DNA of 64,000 bases from Prorocentrum cordatum (GCA_963575745.1 CAUYUJ010014338.1:641001-705000), one strand, 5' to 3'; counted from the first letter of the stretch, positions 52,979 to 63,668 are shown. The notes: generated by a model from the letters alone, not told the origin. Numbers and translations are program-made.

Positions 52979-53479
52979 TAAATTCCCAAGAATTGTGTTC
53001 CGGCACGGCTTCGATCTGGCAGGACGCAGCGGTCACGTTGATTCGCGGTGTTGAAGTCCCAGGCATGGTGTTCTGGTACGATTCGCGGCTGTCAGGACGC
53101 AACGGCCACCCTGATCTGCGGCGTTGAAGTCTCAGGAATGGTTCTTTTGACGCGATCGACGATAATCACACGCTTGACTTCTGACGGGCCACTGCCCGCA
53201 ATGGAAACAAATCCTGATAGAAAAGGGAACTTGGAGGAAACGCGTTTACAGTATCGCCGGTGCGTCTTGGGTTTGCACGGGTCCTCCTCCTCCTCCTCTT
53301 CGTCGTCCTCCTCCTCGAGACCGATAAGGTCGAAGACCCTGGCCGTCATGTTGTCCCTCTTTTCCGCGACGTCGGATCGCAGGGGGTTGCGGCGGCGCGA
53401 CGCTCTGCTGCGGGCCGCACGGGCTCAGCCCTCCTGGGGCGGGCGAAATGGTCGGGACGGCTTCTCACTTGTCTGATCC

Positions 53480-54540
53480 CTTGCCAGACGCCTTCTCATT
53501 TGGACGGATGCCTGCCGCTCCACTGGTTGATGGCTTAGCAAGCTGCTTCTGCGCCTCTTGAACGCGATGCGTCAAGTGAGTGGGGGCTGCGTTCCCGCAG
53601 TGACATCCGATGATGCTGGCCCACTTGTAGGCGGCCCCACACATCCCACAAGCCCACTCAGGACGACGAGAGCCCAGAAACACATCATCGCCATTTGCCA
53701 TGAAGCGCCCTTGTGGGCGCATGTGTGGTCAGCAGGGCGAACAGCTGACCGAATGCTGAACGCAGAGAATCGCGGACGCGATTGCCGCGCTGAAGTGCGC
53801 GTCCGCAACCCCCTGAATCTCTCAAGGGAGCAGCACGGCTTGAAGAGGAGGGGGAGGAGGAGGAGGAGGGAGAAGGAGGAGCAAGGGAAGGAGGAGGACG
53901 GGGAGGTTGAAAGGAAAAGGATCATGGGCTTCTCTCTCTCTCTCTCTCTTTCTCTTCTCTTCTCTCTCTCTCTCTCTCTGTCCCTCTCCCTCCCCATTCC
54001 AGCAAAACTAAACTTAGAATCGCGGAGGGGGCGGAGCCGAACTGGAGCCCCGAGGCTGAAAGACAAGCAATTCGAAAAAGGCGAGAAGGATGGAGAAGGG
54101 CACGACCTTACGTACAAAGCAACGCGGGCAGCGCGCGCGCTGCGCATCTGCGGACCGCGTTCTGCGCACCACCACGGCCCCTATCCGACCCACCAAAACA
54201 GGGGGAAACTGGCGCGTTCCCCCGAAGCGCAGACCACAGCACTTCAAAGTGGCGGAGATCGCCAGGAGCTTCGGCCAGCGACCACACCGACAAGCAGTCG
54301 TGATTGAGAGAAGGCTGCCTAAGAGAGCCCAGGTCGGTTTCGAGGCGTGTTCTTGATCAGACGCTGGACGGGCCTTGCCCGTGCAGCCTCGTGCATGCTC
54401 CCCAAGAAATTGCATAAGACACGCTTGGGCAAAACCACGTAGCCGTCGCCGAAGACGCCTGCTGTAACCCCGGGGGGGGGCACACAACGCAACAAGCAGC
54501 AGAAACACCGTTAGCCGAACCGGCGGTGGGTCCCCAATAT
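53480..54540. other. No gene recognised
   Basis: Contains a GGAGGA patch (53848-53905) and a CT tract (53933-53990). Frames on both strands (for example 53558-54307) have no motif and are dominated by these tracts or by GC-rich composition. Confidence 0.45.
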
Positions 54541-54800
54541 TAAGGTTTCGACCCCGGAATTAAAAAAGATCAATCCCCACCTTCAATACTGGACTTCCCA
54601 GATTCCAGATTGCCAAATACCAAAAGTGGAGTTGCCAAATTCCGAATTGAAATATTGAACTTTCCCAAAAGTCGAGGTTCAATATTGAGCATTTGGTCCA
54701 ATATTGGAGTTCGAACCCCAATATTCGGGTTTCCGAAAACACAATATTGGGGCTTTTCAGTTCCAGGGTTGGGAAGTCCAGTCTTGGACTTTCGATCGGC
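54540..54800. repeat. CAATATTGG-rich segment, copy 1
   Basis: CCCAATATT, TCAATATTGAG, CCAATATTGGAG and ACAATATTGGGG recur, mixed with ATTCCAGATT and TTCCGAATTG words. AATATT is self-complementary. A related segment follows the palindrome array at 61790-62040. Confidence 0.65.
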
Positions 54801-54829
54801 CCCAAGCGGCCAAAGGGCCCCACGTCCCC

Positions 54830-55290
54830 AGGAGGAAACCCACGAGGGGGCCCCAGGGTGTGCCACGGCCGTGGCGCATCTATGGCTTGGGCGAGAGGGC
54901 CTCCAAGGGCCCAACAGGGCTCCCAGGGAGCCCCGAAGGACCCCAAGACGTGCCCAGGCGGGGTCCCACGAGGGGGCCCCAGGGTGTGCCACGGCCGTGG
55001 CACATCTATGGCTTGGGTGGGAGGGCCTCCATGAGGGCCCAACAGGGCTCCCAGGGAGCCCGCAATTGCACCACGACGTGCCCAGGAGGGTGCCAAAGAG
55101 AGGCCCCCAGGATGTGCAACGGCCGTTGCACATCTGCGGGTATGGTGGGAGGGCCCCTCAGAGGGCCCAGAAGCCTCCCAGGGGGCCTCAAAGGGCCCCA
55201 AGACGTGCCCAGGAGGGGGCCCAGGAGGGCGCCCCAGGATGTGCCATGGCCGTGGCACATCTATTGGTTGGGTGGGAGGGCCTCCAAGAG
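54830..55290. repeat. About 127-bp palindromic tandem repeat, array 1
   Basis: A palindrome centred on GGCC (GTGCCACGGCCGTGGCAC) recurs at 54862, 54988, 55116 (GTGCAACGGCCGTTGCAC, with compensating changes in both arms) and 55243, spacing 126-128 bp. Each is followed by ATCTA(T/C)GG...GGTGGGAGGGCC and GGGCCCCAAGACGTGCCCAG. All three + frames stay open, so long ORFs here mean little. Confidence 0.88.
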
Positions 55291-55324
55291 AGCCCTGGGG
55301 GTGTCCCGGAGAACACCAACGACG

Positions 55325-55615
55325 GTACCAGCACCATCAGCAACAGCAGCCAGCAGCAGCAGTGCCGGCAGCAGCACTACCTCCATCACCAGCAGCAACA
55401 CAAACAGCAACAGCACCACTGGCAGCAGCACCCGCAGCACCAACACCAGCAGCAGCACCAGCAGCAGCACCCAAAGAACCAGCACCGGCTGCCCCAGCAC
55501 CAGCAGCAGCACCCGCAGCAGCACCACCAACAGCAGCAACACCAGCAGCAGCACCACCACCAGCAGCGGCAGCACCGCCAGCAGCAGCAGCACCACTGGG
55601 CACCAACTCCAGCAC
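55325..55615. repeat. (CAG)n/(CAC)n tract
   Basis: CAGCAGCAC-type triplets over about 290 bp read as poly-Gln/His, poly-Ser/Thr or poly-Ala/Pro depending on frame. 55616-56029 shows no gene. Confidence 0.92.
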
Positions 55616-56029
55616 CAGCAGTACCTCCTCCTCCTTACTCCCTCCTCCTGGGATCGGCTGGCTGGAACACCCCTTCTTTTAGACCATTGTGGAAAGTCAA
55701 GCGTAAGAACCTCCTCGTCCTGTCTCCTCTTCCTTCCTCCTTCTCGTCCCTCCTCCTCCCTCTCCGTGGGGCGTTCAGGACGCCTCGGGCACCCCTGGAA
55801 CGCCGAACGGCCAGGTGCACCTGCAAGAGCTCCCGAATACCTCTGACCGCGGTCCTCTCCGAGGGGGTCTGGGCCAAAAGCTGAAAGAATCTAAAATCGG
55901 CCACGACCCGTCCAGGGGCGTGCCCAGACCATAATTCCGAGGCGGAACCGGGATCGGCAGCGGAACCAGAAGGACAACGAGAGGCTGCAGGAGGAGAAGG
56001 AGTGCGCGGGGAAATATGAGAGAGGACTT

Positions 56030-56600
56030 TAATGTCCCGCCCGACCGACCCGACCGGTACGCAAAGGCAAGCGCTTTCTCCCTCGAGAGCTGCGTCCGAC
56101 TTTAATGTCCCGCCCGCCCGACACGGCGCTCGCCCGACTCGACCAGTCCGCTATGGCAAGCGTGCTACTTAGAGAGCTGCGTCAAGCTTTAACGTCACGC
56201 CCGCCCGACCCGGCGCTCGCCCGACTCGACTGGGCTGCTAGGGGAAGCGTGTGCTACTTAGAGAGCTGCGTCAACCTTTAACGTCCCGCCCGCCCGACCC
56301 GACCGGCCCGCTAGAGCAAGCGCGTGCTACCTCGAGAGCTGCGTCGTGCTTAAATGTCCCGCCCGCCCGACCCGACGGGTCCGCCAGGGCAAGCGCGTGC
56401 TACCGCGAGAGCTGCGTCATGCTTTACTGTCCCGCCCGCCCGACCCGGCGCTCGTCCGACCTGACCGGTCCGCTAGGGCAAGCGCGTGCTACTTCGAGAG
56501 CTGCGTCCGACTTTAATGCCCCGCCCATCCGCCCGCACCAGCGCTCGACCAGTCCGCTCAGGCAAGCGCGTCCTACCTCGAAAACTGCTTCAATTTTTAA
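56030..56600 (+). repeat. LINE-C upstream monomer array, 73-89 bp units
   Basis: AGAGCTGCGTC recurs at 56086, 56173, 56262, 56335, 56408 and 56497, with a decayed copy at 56581. Each is followed by (T)TTAA(T/C)GTCCCGCCCGCC and GCAAGCGCGTGCTAC. The array ends about 140 bp before ORF1. Tandem 5' monomers drive transcription in some LINE families; a similar role here is inferred only from position. Confidence 0.8.
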
Positions 56601-56614
56601 CGTCCCGCCTGAAA

Positions 56615-56670
56615 TGGCTCAAGAAAGCTGCGTCAAAATTTGGCTCAAGTACGCTCAAGATCTGCGCAAG
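56615..56670 (+). other. Tandem spliced-leader-like relics before LINE-C ORF1
   Basis: TGGCTCAAG at 56615-56623, AATTTGGCTCAAG at 56637-56649, CGCTCAAG at 56652-56659 and TGCGCAAG at 56663-56670 lie within 56 bp. The second matches the last 12 nt of DinoSL at 11 positions. Serial SL remnants at a 5' end are expected if an mRNA was retroposed and trans-spliced repeatedly. Confidence 0.55.
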
Positions 56671-56737
56671 AACTCCACTTACAAGAATATTTACAACTCC
56701 GTTCCCTTTTCCCTACCCTCTGATACCACTGCGAACC

Positions 56738-58024
56738 ATGTCGTCGCCGATGGCCGGAGCACAGCGTAATCATGAGCAGGAGCTTGAGGCCATAATGTCT
56801 CCCACACCAACTGCGAAGACTGGGAATAGCCGCATGGCCGGCACTCCCGTCGGGAATCTCGTGAAGGACCCATGGGGAAAGATGAGGGAGGACTAGAAAG
56901 CTCGGATTGGTCATGGTCCTCATTCCCCCCCTGCTCCTCTTCTTGGCGAGGAGCGCCCAGGACACCACGAGCAGCAGGAGGGCTACGTCCCGATGCCCGA
57001 GGACGATTCCGAAGACGAGCTGATTGAGTCGCCGGCCAGCAAGCCGAATCTCGACCAGCAGAAGGACGTGACCATGGCTGGCATCGCTAGCCTCCTGCAG
57101 GAGCAACTGTCCCCCGTGACGTTGGTGGTCAAGAGCCTGAGGGCAGAACTCGGCAAGCTCGACGCCAAGGTCACGAGCATCGGAGAGATGCTGGCTGGCC
57201 GCATCGACCACGTGGAGACTGCCATTCTCGATATCGAAGCGCGGGTGGAGAAGCTGGAGAACGTGCACGAGTTGCTGAACGATAAGCCGACCTACGCCAC
57301 TCAGGAGCTTGACACCAAGATCAGGACCTACATCAGGGAGGCCATGACGCAGGAGAGCACATAGCAGAATCCAGTCGGCACGCAATCCGCCGGCGATCCG
57401 AGCGCAGAGAAGCGCTCAGTGACCATGGTCGTCGGCAACATCGCCGGCCTCGACACCCTTTCGAAGGCTGAGGAGTGGTTGCAGGAGAAGCTGACCTCCC
57501 TAAAGGCCCCCATCCCGGCCAAGACCTACACGAAGGGGGACTTCGTTGGAATACTATTCGCGAAGTTCCGGAACTCTGTGGAGAGGAACGCCGCCGTGGA
57601 TGCCTTGAGGAGGACGGGATTGCAATCGGGTGGGAAAAACGTGTGGGCCAACGAAGACCGCCCTATCACCGAGAGGGCGGCAAAGAACTTCTGTTCTGGA
57701 GTAAAACACATATTCAAAAAGGTATGGAACGTTCCATTCACAGTGTCCGTTAACGCTTCTGCTCCTTACACAGTGACGGTGGGTGGCGAGCTCGCACTGA
57801 CTACACATGCGTTCCCTGACCGTGTGACCCAAGAACGGCACGGGGAGTGGGCTGGGTGGGAGGGGCTTCATAAGAGCCTCGAGGTCGTGGATCTCCTGGA
57901 CAGGTCGAACCAGTTGTTCGCAAAGGCTTCGAGGGGCATGACGGGCGACTGCCCAAACGAGCTGTCTATTAGCTCAGCCGCGCAATCGCCAGCCACGAGT
58001 TTCACCAACAGCTTCACTACATGA
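56738..58024 (+). pseudogene. LINE-C ORF1 (coiled coil plus RRM-like), two in-frame TAG
   Basis: ATG 56738 opens a single frame to TGA 58022-58024, interrupted only by TAG at 56894 and 57362. The upstream part is disordered. A coiled coil (VVKSLRAELGKLDAKVTSIG ... ILDIEARVEKLENVHELLN) spans residues about 125-185. RSVTMVVGNIAGL near 227 and GILFAKFRNSVERNAAVDAL near 271 resemble the two core strands of an RRM. A C-terminal globular part follows. This coiled-coil/RRM/C-terminal order is that of L1-type ORF1 RNA-binding proteins. TAG 57362 is followed by CAG, and a CAG to TAG change would explain it. Confidence 0.65.
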
Positions 58025-58064
58025 TGCTCTTTGACCTCCGTGTGGGACCCGTAATGTACCATGC

Positions 58065-58961
58065 ATGCCAACAGAATTTGCACCTCAACAAGGAAGGCCA
58101 TTTCACTTGAAGCATTCACAGACGTGTCGACCGAGCGATGTGTGTTCCTTTGCTTCTTGGAACGTCGAAGGCCTGGGCATCGATACGGACTCCACAAAGC
58201 TTGAACAGATCATTGTTATCATGAAGCAGAGGGGAATCGATGTTATGTGCTTACAAGAGACGCACGTAGCCAGAGCGCCGTATTTTGTGCAGGACGGGTG
58301 CTTGATTATTATATCTGGTGGTATGGCTGGGAAGAGAAAATATGCAAGAATTGGCTTTGTGATCGCGCCGTGACTTCGTCATTTTTTCATCGGCTTTGCG
58401 CAACTCAGCGACCGTATTGCTACTCTGAAGCTCCGTGTGCCTGGAGGGTCAATCGCTCTGGTGTCAGCGTATGCCCCACAATCAGCTCTGGAGTTCGACG
58501 TCTGGCATTATTTCTTTGTGTATTTGCACTAAGCTGTGGTCCGTTGCAAGCAACACGGCCCAATCATCGTGTTCGGTGATATGAACGCCCGCTTCCCGCC
58601 AAACTTCTGCGAGGAGACGTCGGTGGTCGGCCCGCACGCCTTCGGCGACCCGGCGTGCGTCCCCGATGCCACGAGCAACCACCATTTGTTGGCCGAGCAG
58701 TGCATTACATTGAAAATGGTGCTTGCGAACACGTTCTTGGGACGACCCCTGGCTGAAAAGGAGACGTACTTCGATTTGGGCACAGACCCAACGAGCGAAA
58801 TCACGTGCAAGAGGTTCGCAGATATCGAAAATTTCATTATCGACGAACGGTGGCAACATATTGTTCGATCGGTCAAATCGGACCGCTCACTTGCTTTCGC
58901 TTCGCACCATTTTATCGTTCAGGCAGCTGTTGAGGTAGACATTCCGAAGACGGAGCCGTGA
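58065..58961 (+). pseudogene. LINE-C ORF2: APE-type endonuclease, in-frame stops
   Basis: From ATG 58065 the frame carries the exonuclease-endonuclease-phosphatase motifs in order: SFASWNVEGLG (Asn), VMCLQETHV (Glu), IALVSAYAPQ, IVFGDMNARF (Asp/Asn) and ASHHFIV (terminal His). Stops TGA 58371 and TAA 58530 interrupt it without changing frame, and it ends at TGA 58959. In active elements this domain nicks target DNA. It starts 41 nt after ORF1 ends. Confidence 0.75.
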
Positions 58962-60525
58962 GGCCACCGGGAGAGATTGGACCCTGCGTCTCTGCGACGG
59001 TCGTCGGTGGCAGAAAGCTTTGTTGGCTGATTCGTCGATGCGGCAACAGCGAGACCCCCGCCGCCAGACGCCGACGACCATGCGCAACACCTTGTCCGAT
59101 CTCTGGAATCAGCAGCAGAACAATGTCTGGACGGCTGGCAAGTCTATGCAAAGAGGCCTTGGATCCGCGGGGGTACTTTGAATTTAATTGAGCTGCGAAA
59201 CCAAGCTCGGACATCGTGCCAATTCGATTTAGAGAAAGAGCTCAACCGCCAGGTTCGTCAGTCCGCCCGCAAAGACAAAGCTGCCTGGTTGGACGACATG
59301 CTCGCAGAGGGAAGTTGGCAGAGTATTCGGCGATTCAAGAAGAGAGGGGTGAAACCTCAGGGCAGGCTGAGAGACGACAAGGGTGACCTGGTGGACAGCG
59401 CGCACAGAGCAGAGACCATGGCAACGTACCTCTCAGACGTGCAGTGGTCCCCGCCTGCACCATCGCGACCCCTCCCGCGTAGACAGAGATGCGCGCGGGA
59501 CTTGGACATCCCGGCGGAAGACTTCACTGCGACCGAGCTGCGCGCCGTGCTCAGCAAGCTACGAACAGGGAAAGCAGCCAGACCAGACGACATCCCGCCC
59601 GATTTCTGGAAAGCTCTTCGCTGTAATGATGATGCGAATGCTGCTCTCCTGGACTTGCTAAACCACTACTGGCAGCAGAAACGGGTGCCGCAGACGTGGC
59701 GGCATAGTAGGGTCAGCGCGATTTGCAAGAAGGGAGACGAATCTCTGCCCGCCAACAACAGACACGTTTCCCTGCTGGCAGTGGGCTACAAGATCCTGGC
59801 TGCTCTCCTGCTGAACAGAATTCAGATGGCAGTGCCGAGGAACGCCTTCGGCCCAGCCAGTTCGGATTCCGAAAGAAGCGGGGCGCCAGGGACGCCGTCT
59901 TCATCATGCATAGATACATCGAGCAAGCGTGGGCCGGAAAAGACAGCAATATCTCGGCCGTCTCGCTCGATTGGTCCAAGGCGTTCGACCGGGTGGACCC
60001 CGCCGCGCTGCTGACGGCCCTCGCGCGGTTTGGCATACCCGACCCGTACACCAAGATGATTGCTGCCATATACGATGGTCGCACGTTTGAGGTGATAGAC
60101 GAGCATGGCAGCAGCAATCGGCGCGCGCAGTCCTCCAGCATCGCGCAGGGGGTGCCCTGAGCCCGTACCTGTTCATCATCATAATGAGCGGGCTGATGGG
60201 GGATGTTGAGCAGGACGTTATTTCGCAGTTCGGATGTGCGCAAGCTGACGTTCTCTGTGCCGACGTGGCGTACGCCCACGACACGGCGCTCGTGTCGAAC
60301 GATATGGACAGGCTGCAGATTTTCCTGGACAGGCTGATCTTCAGGGCTCGCATGTACAGACTGGAGCACAACTGGGACAAGACCGTATACACTTGCGCAT
60401 CCGGCACGACATGGACATGCATACGCCGCAGGGCATGCCGCTCAAGACCGTCGCGTCGGCGGTCTACCTGGGCAGCCTCCTCCGGGCCGACGGGAAAACA
60501 GGGGCCTCGGTCGCCCGCCGGGTAG
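58962..60525 (+). pseudogene. LINE-C ORF2: reverse transcriptase, frameshifted
   Basis: The endonuclease frame continues (stops at 58959 and about 59028) into LRTGKAARPDDIPPDFWKAL, RVPQTWRHSRVSAICKKGD and NRHVSLLAVGYKILAALLLN (RT finger motifs). Near 59840 it shifts: RLRPSQFGFRKKRGARDAVF, then motif A VSLDWSKAFDRVDPAALL. A one-base loss near 60157 leads to PLSPYLFIIIMSG (motif B) and ADVAYAHDTALVSND (motif C). The usual YADD is YAHD (CAC), so the first catalytic Asp is lost. Confidence 0.78.
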
Positions 60526-61097
60526 GTGAAGCCCGCACGTCTTTCGACGCGCTGCAAGCCGTCTGAAGGCATGCCGACATAAGCAGGGCAAGAAAGGTCA
60601 ACTTGTTTAACGCCTGCGTCGTTTCCAAACTTATGTAAAGCCTCGAAACACTCTGTCTGCACACGGCAGACCGAGTCAAGATCGACGCCTTTCAAGCACA
60701 ATGTTTACGTAAGATTTTGAACATTGCACACTCCATGATTTCACATGTTAGCAAGGCAGAAGCGCAAGGCAGAGCAAACCAGACATGCTTAAGCCGGCAG
60801 GTGCTTGCCAAACAATTGTTATACTACGGAGAGTTGTCCGCCATGCCCGACGAGTCGCTGCCTCGCCAGACTGTTTTCCAGAGCGGGTTTCCGCGTCTCC
60901 TCGATCCTGGGAAGCGCCGCAGATGGCGTCCCAGATTACAATGGGCTTCGATAATGCACGCGCACGCTTTGACAATTGCAACGTGCATGCACGGTGGGGC
61001 CCTGAGCCAAGAAGAGGCCGCCCGACAAACGTTCGGACAGGGCATGTTCAATCGCCAATCATGGAAAGAGGAAGTGTTGAGGTATTGTTCGAATTAG
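60390..61097 (+). pseudogene. LINE-C ORF2: C-terminal region
   Basis: Another frame gives KTVASAVYLGSLLRADGKTG and ARRVGEARTSFDALQAV, a stop (about 60563), KVNLFNACVVSKLM, a stop (about 60637), and then DRVKIDAFQAQCLRKILNIA and the open end to TAG 61095-61097. These are the usual post-RT helices of LINE ORF2 (YLG.L...G and R...Q...LR.I). No Cys/His knuckle was seen. Confidence 0.65.
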
Positions 61098-61309
61098 TTT
61101 TCACACCAGCCAGGCGTTTTGGGGTGCAATTTTCACTACCTGTTTTAGGGAATGACTTTCAAAAGCTCGGCTCTGGCCCCAGGGGCGCGAGTGCAGATTT
61201 CAACGCCACCTCTGACGTTGGTGCCTTGCTGTGCATACGCTCATGCACGTGATCTGCAACCGATGTGCCGTCTAGGCACGGTCCCTGACTTTTTTCTCTC
61301 CGCCCGAAA

Positions 61310-61745
61310 TGGCTCCAAGACGTGCTCAGGCTGGGGCCCAGGAGAGGGCCCCAAGATGTGCCACGGCCGTGGCGCATCTACGGGTATGGTGGGAGGGCCC
61401 CTCAGAGGGCCGAGAGGCCTCCCAAGGGGGCCTCAAAGGGCTCCAAGACGTACCCAAGCTGGGGCCCGGGAGGGGGCCCCAGGATGTGCCACGGCCGTGG
61501 CACATCTATGGGTTGGGTGGGAGGGCCTCCAAGAGGGCCCACTAGGGCTCCCAGGGGGCCTCAAAGGGCCCCAAGACGTGCCCAGGAGGGGGCCCAAGAG
61601 GGGGCCCGAGGATGTGCCACAGGCGTGGCACATCTACGTGCGTGGTGGGAGGGCCCCTCAGAGGGCCCACTGGGGCTCCCAGAGGGTCCGAAATTGCACC
61701 ACGACGTGGGCCCAAAGAAAACGCAACGGCCGTTGCACATCTACG
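61310..61745. repeat. About 127-bp palindromic tandem repeat, array 2
   Basis: Same unit and orientation as 54830-55290. Palindrome centres start at 61360, 61488, 61616 (one arm altered) and 61723 (GTGCAACG...CGTTGCAC form, matching the array 1 variant). Spacing is 128, 128 and 107 bp. Confidence 0.88.
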
Positions 61746-62040
61746 GGATGCTAGGGCAAGCGTATGCTACATCCTGGCCCAGCCAACGAGATCGTAAATT
61801 CAAGATTGGAGTTCAAACCCCAATATTGGGTTTGAAACTGAATATTAAACTAAACGTCGATATTGATATTCAAAATTAAATATTTCAATATTTCAAATCT
61901 GGAGTACAGAATTGCACCTTTTCAATATATCAATTCCGGGCTTCCAACTCCAATATTGAGAGGGCGGCGGCCAAATTCAATTCCGAGGTTTGGAACTCAA
62001 ATATTGGGGTCGCCAATTAATTTGTCCCAACCATCCTGTG
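61746..62040. repeat. AATATT-rich segment, copy 2
   Basis: CCCCAATATTGGGTTTG, TTCAATATTTC, CCAATATTGAG and CAAATATTGGGG occur, similar in style to 54540-54800 but placed after the palindrome array and not before it. Confidence 0.6.
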
Positions 62041-62079
62041 GTGTTGGGTCCTCGTTTTGAAGAGACAGCGCCCCGCGTC

Positions 62080-62276
62080 TCCTCTCCTCTCCTCTCCTCT
62101 CCTCTCCTCCTCCTCCTCTCCCCCCTCCTCCCTCCTCCCATCGCCGTCATCATACTCATCGTCATCATCATCATCCTCATCTTCATCATCATCATCATCC
62201 TCGTTCATCATCATCATCATCATCATCATCGTCATCATCATCATCATCATCATCATCGCCATCGCCATTAGTTCCC
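62080..62276. repeat. (CTC)n and (CAT)n tract
   Basis: CTCTCCTCTCCTCTCC, CTCCTCCTC and then CATCATCAT with CGTCATC interruptions. Confidence 0.93.
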
Positions 62277-62284
62277 ATTTCCGC

Positions 62285-63668
62285 ACACCCCTCACACGCT
62301 TCGTGGCCCCATAGGAGCTCCACCGAAGGCCCCAGTGGCAGGGTTCGCATGCCGCCCCCACCCACTTTGGCACACCCCTCACACGTTTCGTGGCCCCATA
62401 GGTAGCTCCACCGAAGGCCCCAGTGGCAGGGTTCGCATGCCCGCCCACCCCACTTCGGCACAACCCTCCACACGTTTCGGGCCCTAGGTAAGCTCACGAA
62501 GGCCCATGGCAGGGTTCGCATGCCGCCCCCACCCACTTTGGACACCCCTCACACTGATTGCACAGTGGCCCCATAGGTAGCTCCACCGAAGGCCCCAGTG
62601 GCAGGGTTCGCATGCCGCCCCCAACCCACTTTGGCACACCCCTCACACGTTTCGTGGCCCCATAGGTAGCTCCACCGAAGGCCCCAGTGGCAGGGTTCGC
62701 ATGCCGCCCCCACCTCACTTTGGCACACCCTTCACACGTTTCGTGGCCCCATAGGGAGCTCCACCGAAGGCCCCAGTGGCAGGGTTCGCATGCCGCCCCC
62801 GCCCCACTTTGGCACACCCCTCGCACGTTTCGTGGCCTCATAGGGAGCTCCACCGAAGGCCCCAGTGGCAGGGTTCGAATGCCGCCCCCATCTCACTTTG
62901 GCACACCCCTCACACGTTTGGTGGCCCCATAGGGAGCTCCACCGACGGCCCCAGTGGCAGGATTCGCATGCCGCCCCCACCCCACTTTGGCACACCCCTC
63001 ACGCATTTCGTGGCCCCATAGGGTGCTCAACCGAAGGCCCCCGTGGCAGGGTTCGCATGCCGACCCCGCCCACTTTTGCACACCCCTCACACGTTTCGTG
63101 GCCCCATTGGGAGTTCCACCGACGGCCCCAGTGGCAGGGTTCGCATGCGTCCGCGCCACCCATGTCGACACACCCTTGACACGTTTCGTGGCCCCAAAAT
63201 GAGCTCCACCGAAGGCCCCAGTGGCAGAGTTGGCATGCCGCCCCTCGCCCATTTCGGCCCACCCCTCACACGTTTCGTGGCCCCATAGGGAGCTCCACCG
63301 GAGGGGCCCCAGTGGTTGCGTTCGCATGCGTCCCCACCACCCATTTCGGCACACCCCTCATACGTTTCGTGGCCCCATAGGGAGCTCCACCGAAGGCCCC
63401 AGTGGCTCCCCACCACCCATTTCGGCACACCCCTCACACGTTTCGTGGCCCCATAGGGAGCTCCACCGACGGCCCCAATGGCTGCGTTCGCATGCCTCTC
63501 CACCACCAATTTCGGCACACCCCTCACACGCTTCGTGGCCCCATAGGGAGCTCCACCGACGGCCCCAGTGGCTGCGTTCGCATGCCTCCCCACCACCAAT
63601 TTCGGCACACCCCTCACACGTTTCGTGGCCCCATAGGGAGCTCCACCGAAGGCCCCAGTGGCGCGGTG
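62285..63668. repeat. 89-bp satellite, about 15-16 copies
   Basis: The word GGGTTCGCATG (or GCGTTCGCATG) recurs at 62341, 62429, 62512, 62604, 62693, 62782, 62871, 62960, 63049, 63138, 63227 and onward, mostly 89 bp apart. One late copy is shortened (about 63400). Other constant words are CACACCCCTCACACG, TTTCGTGGCCCCATAGGGAG and CTCCACCGAAGGCCCCAGTG. Open frames on both strands are repeat translations because the phase rotates between copies. Confidence 0.95.

Larger units (their letters stand above)
56030..61300 (+). mobile_element. LINE-C: decayed non-LTR retrotransposon
   Basis: Monomer array, SL-like relics, ORF1 (56738-58024), then ORF2 with APE endonuclease (58065-58961), reverse transcriptase (59180-60525) and C-terminal region (60525-61097). 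It is nearly full length but carries in-frame stops in both ORFs and at least three frameshifts in ORF2. The 3' end beyond 61097 has no clear poly-A. Confidence 0.8.

Noticed and set aside
54610-55884. 424-codon + strand frame
   Set aside because: It crosses three unrelated repeat classes (AATATT, palindrome array, CAG tract), so it is a chance fusion of repeats.
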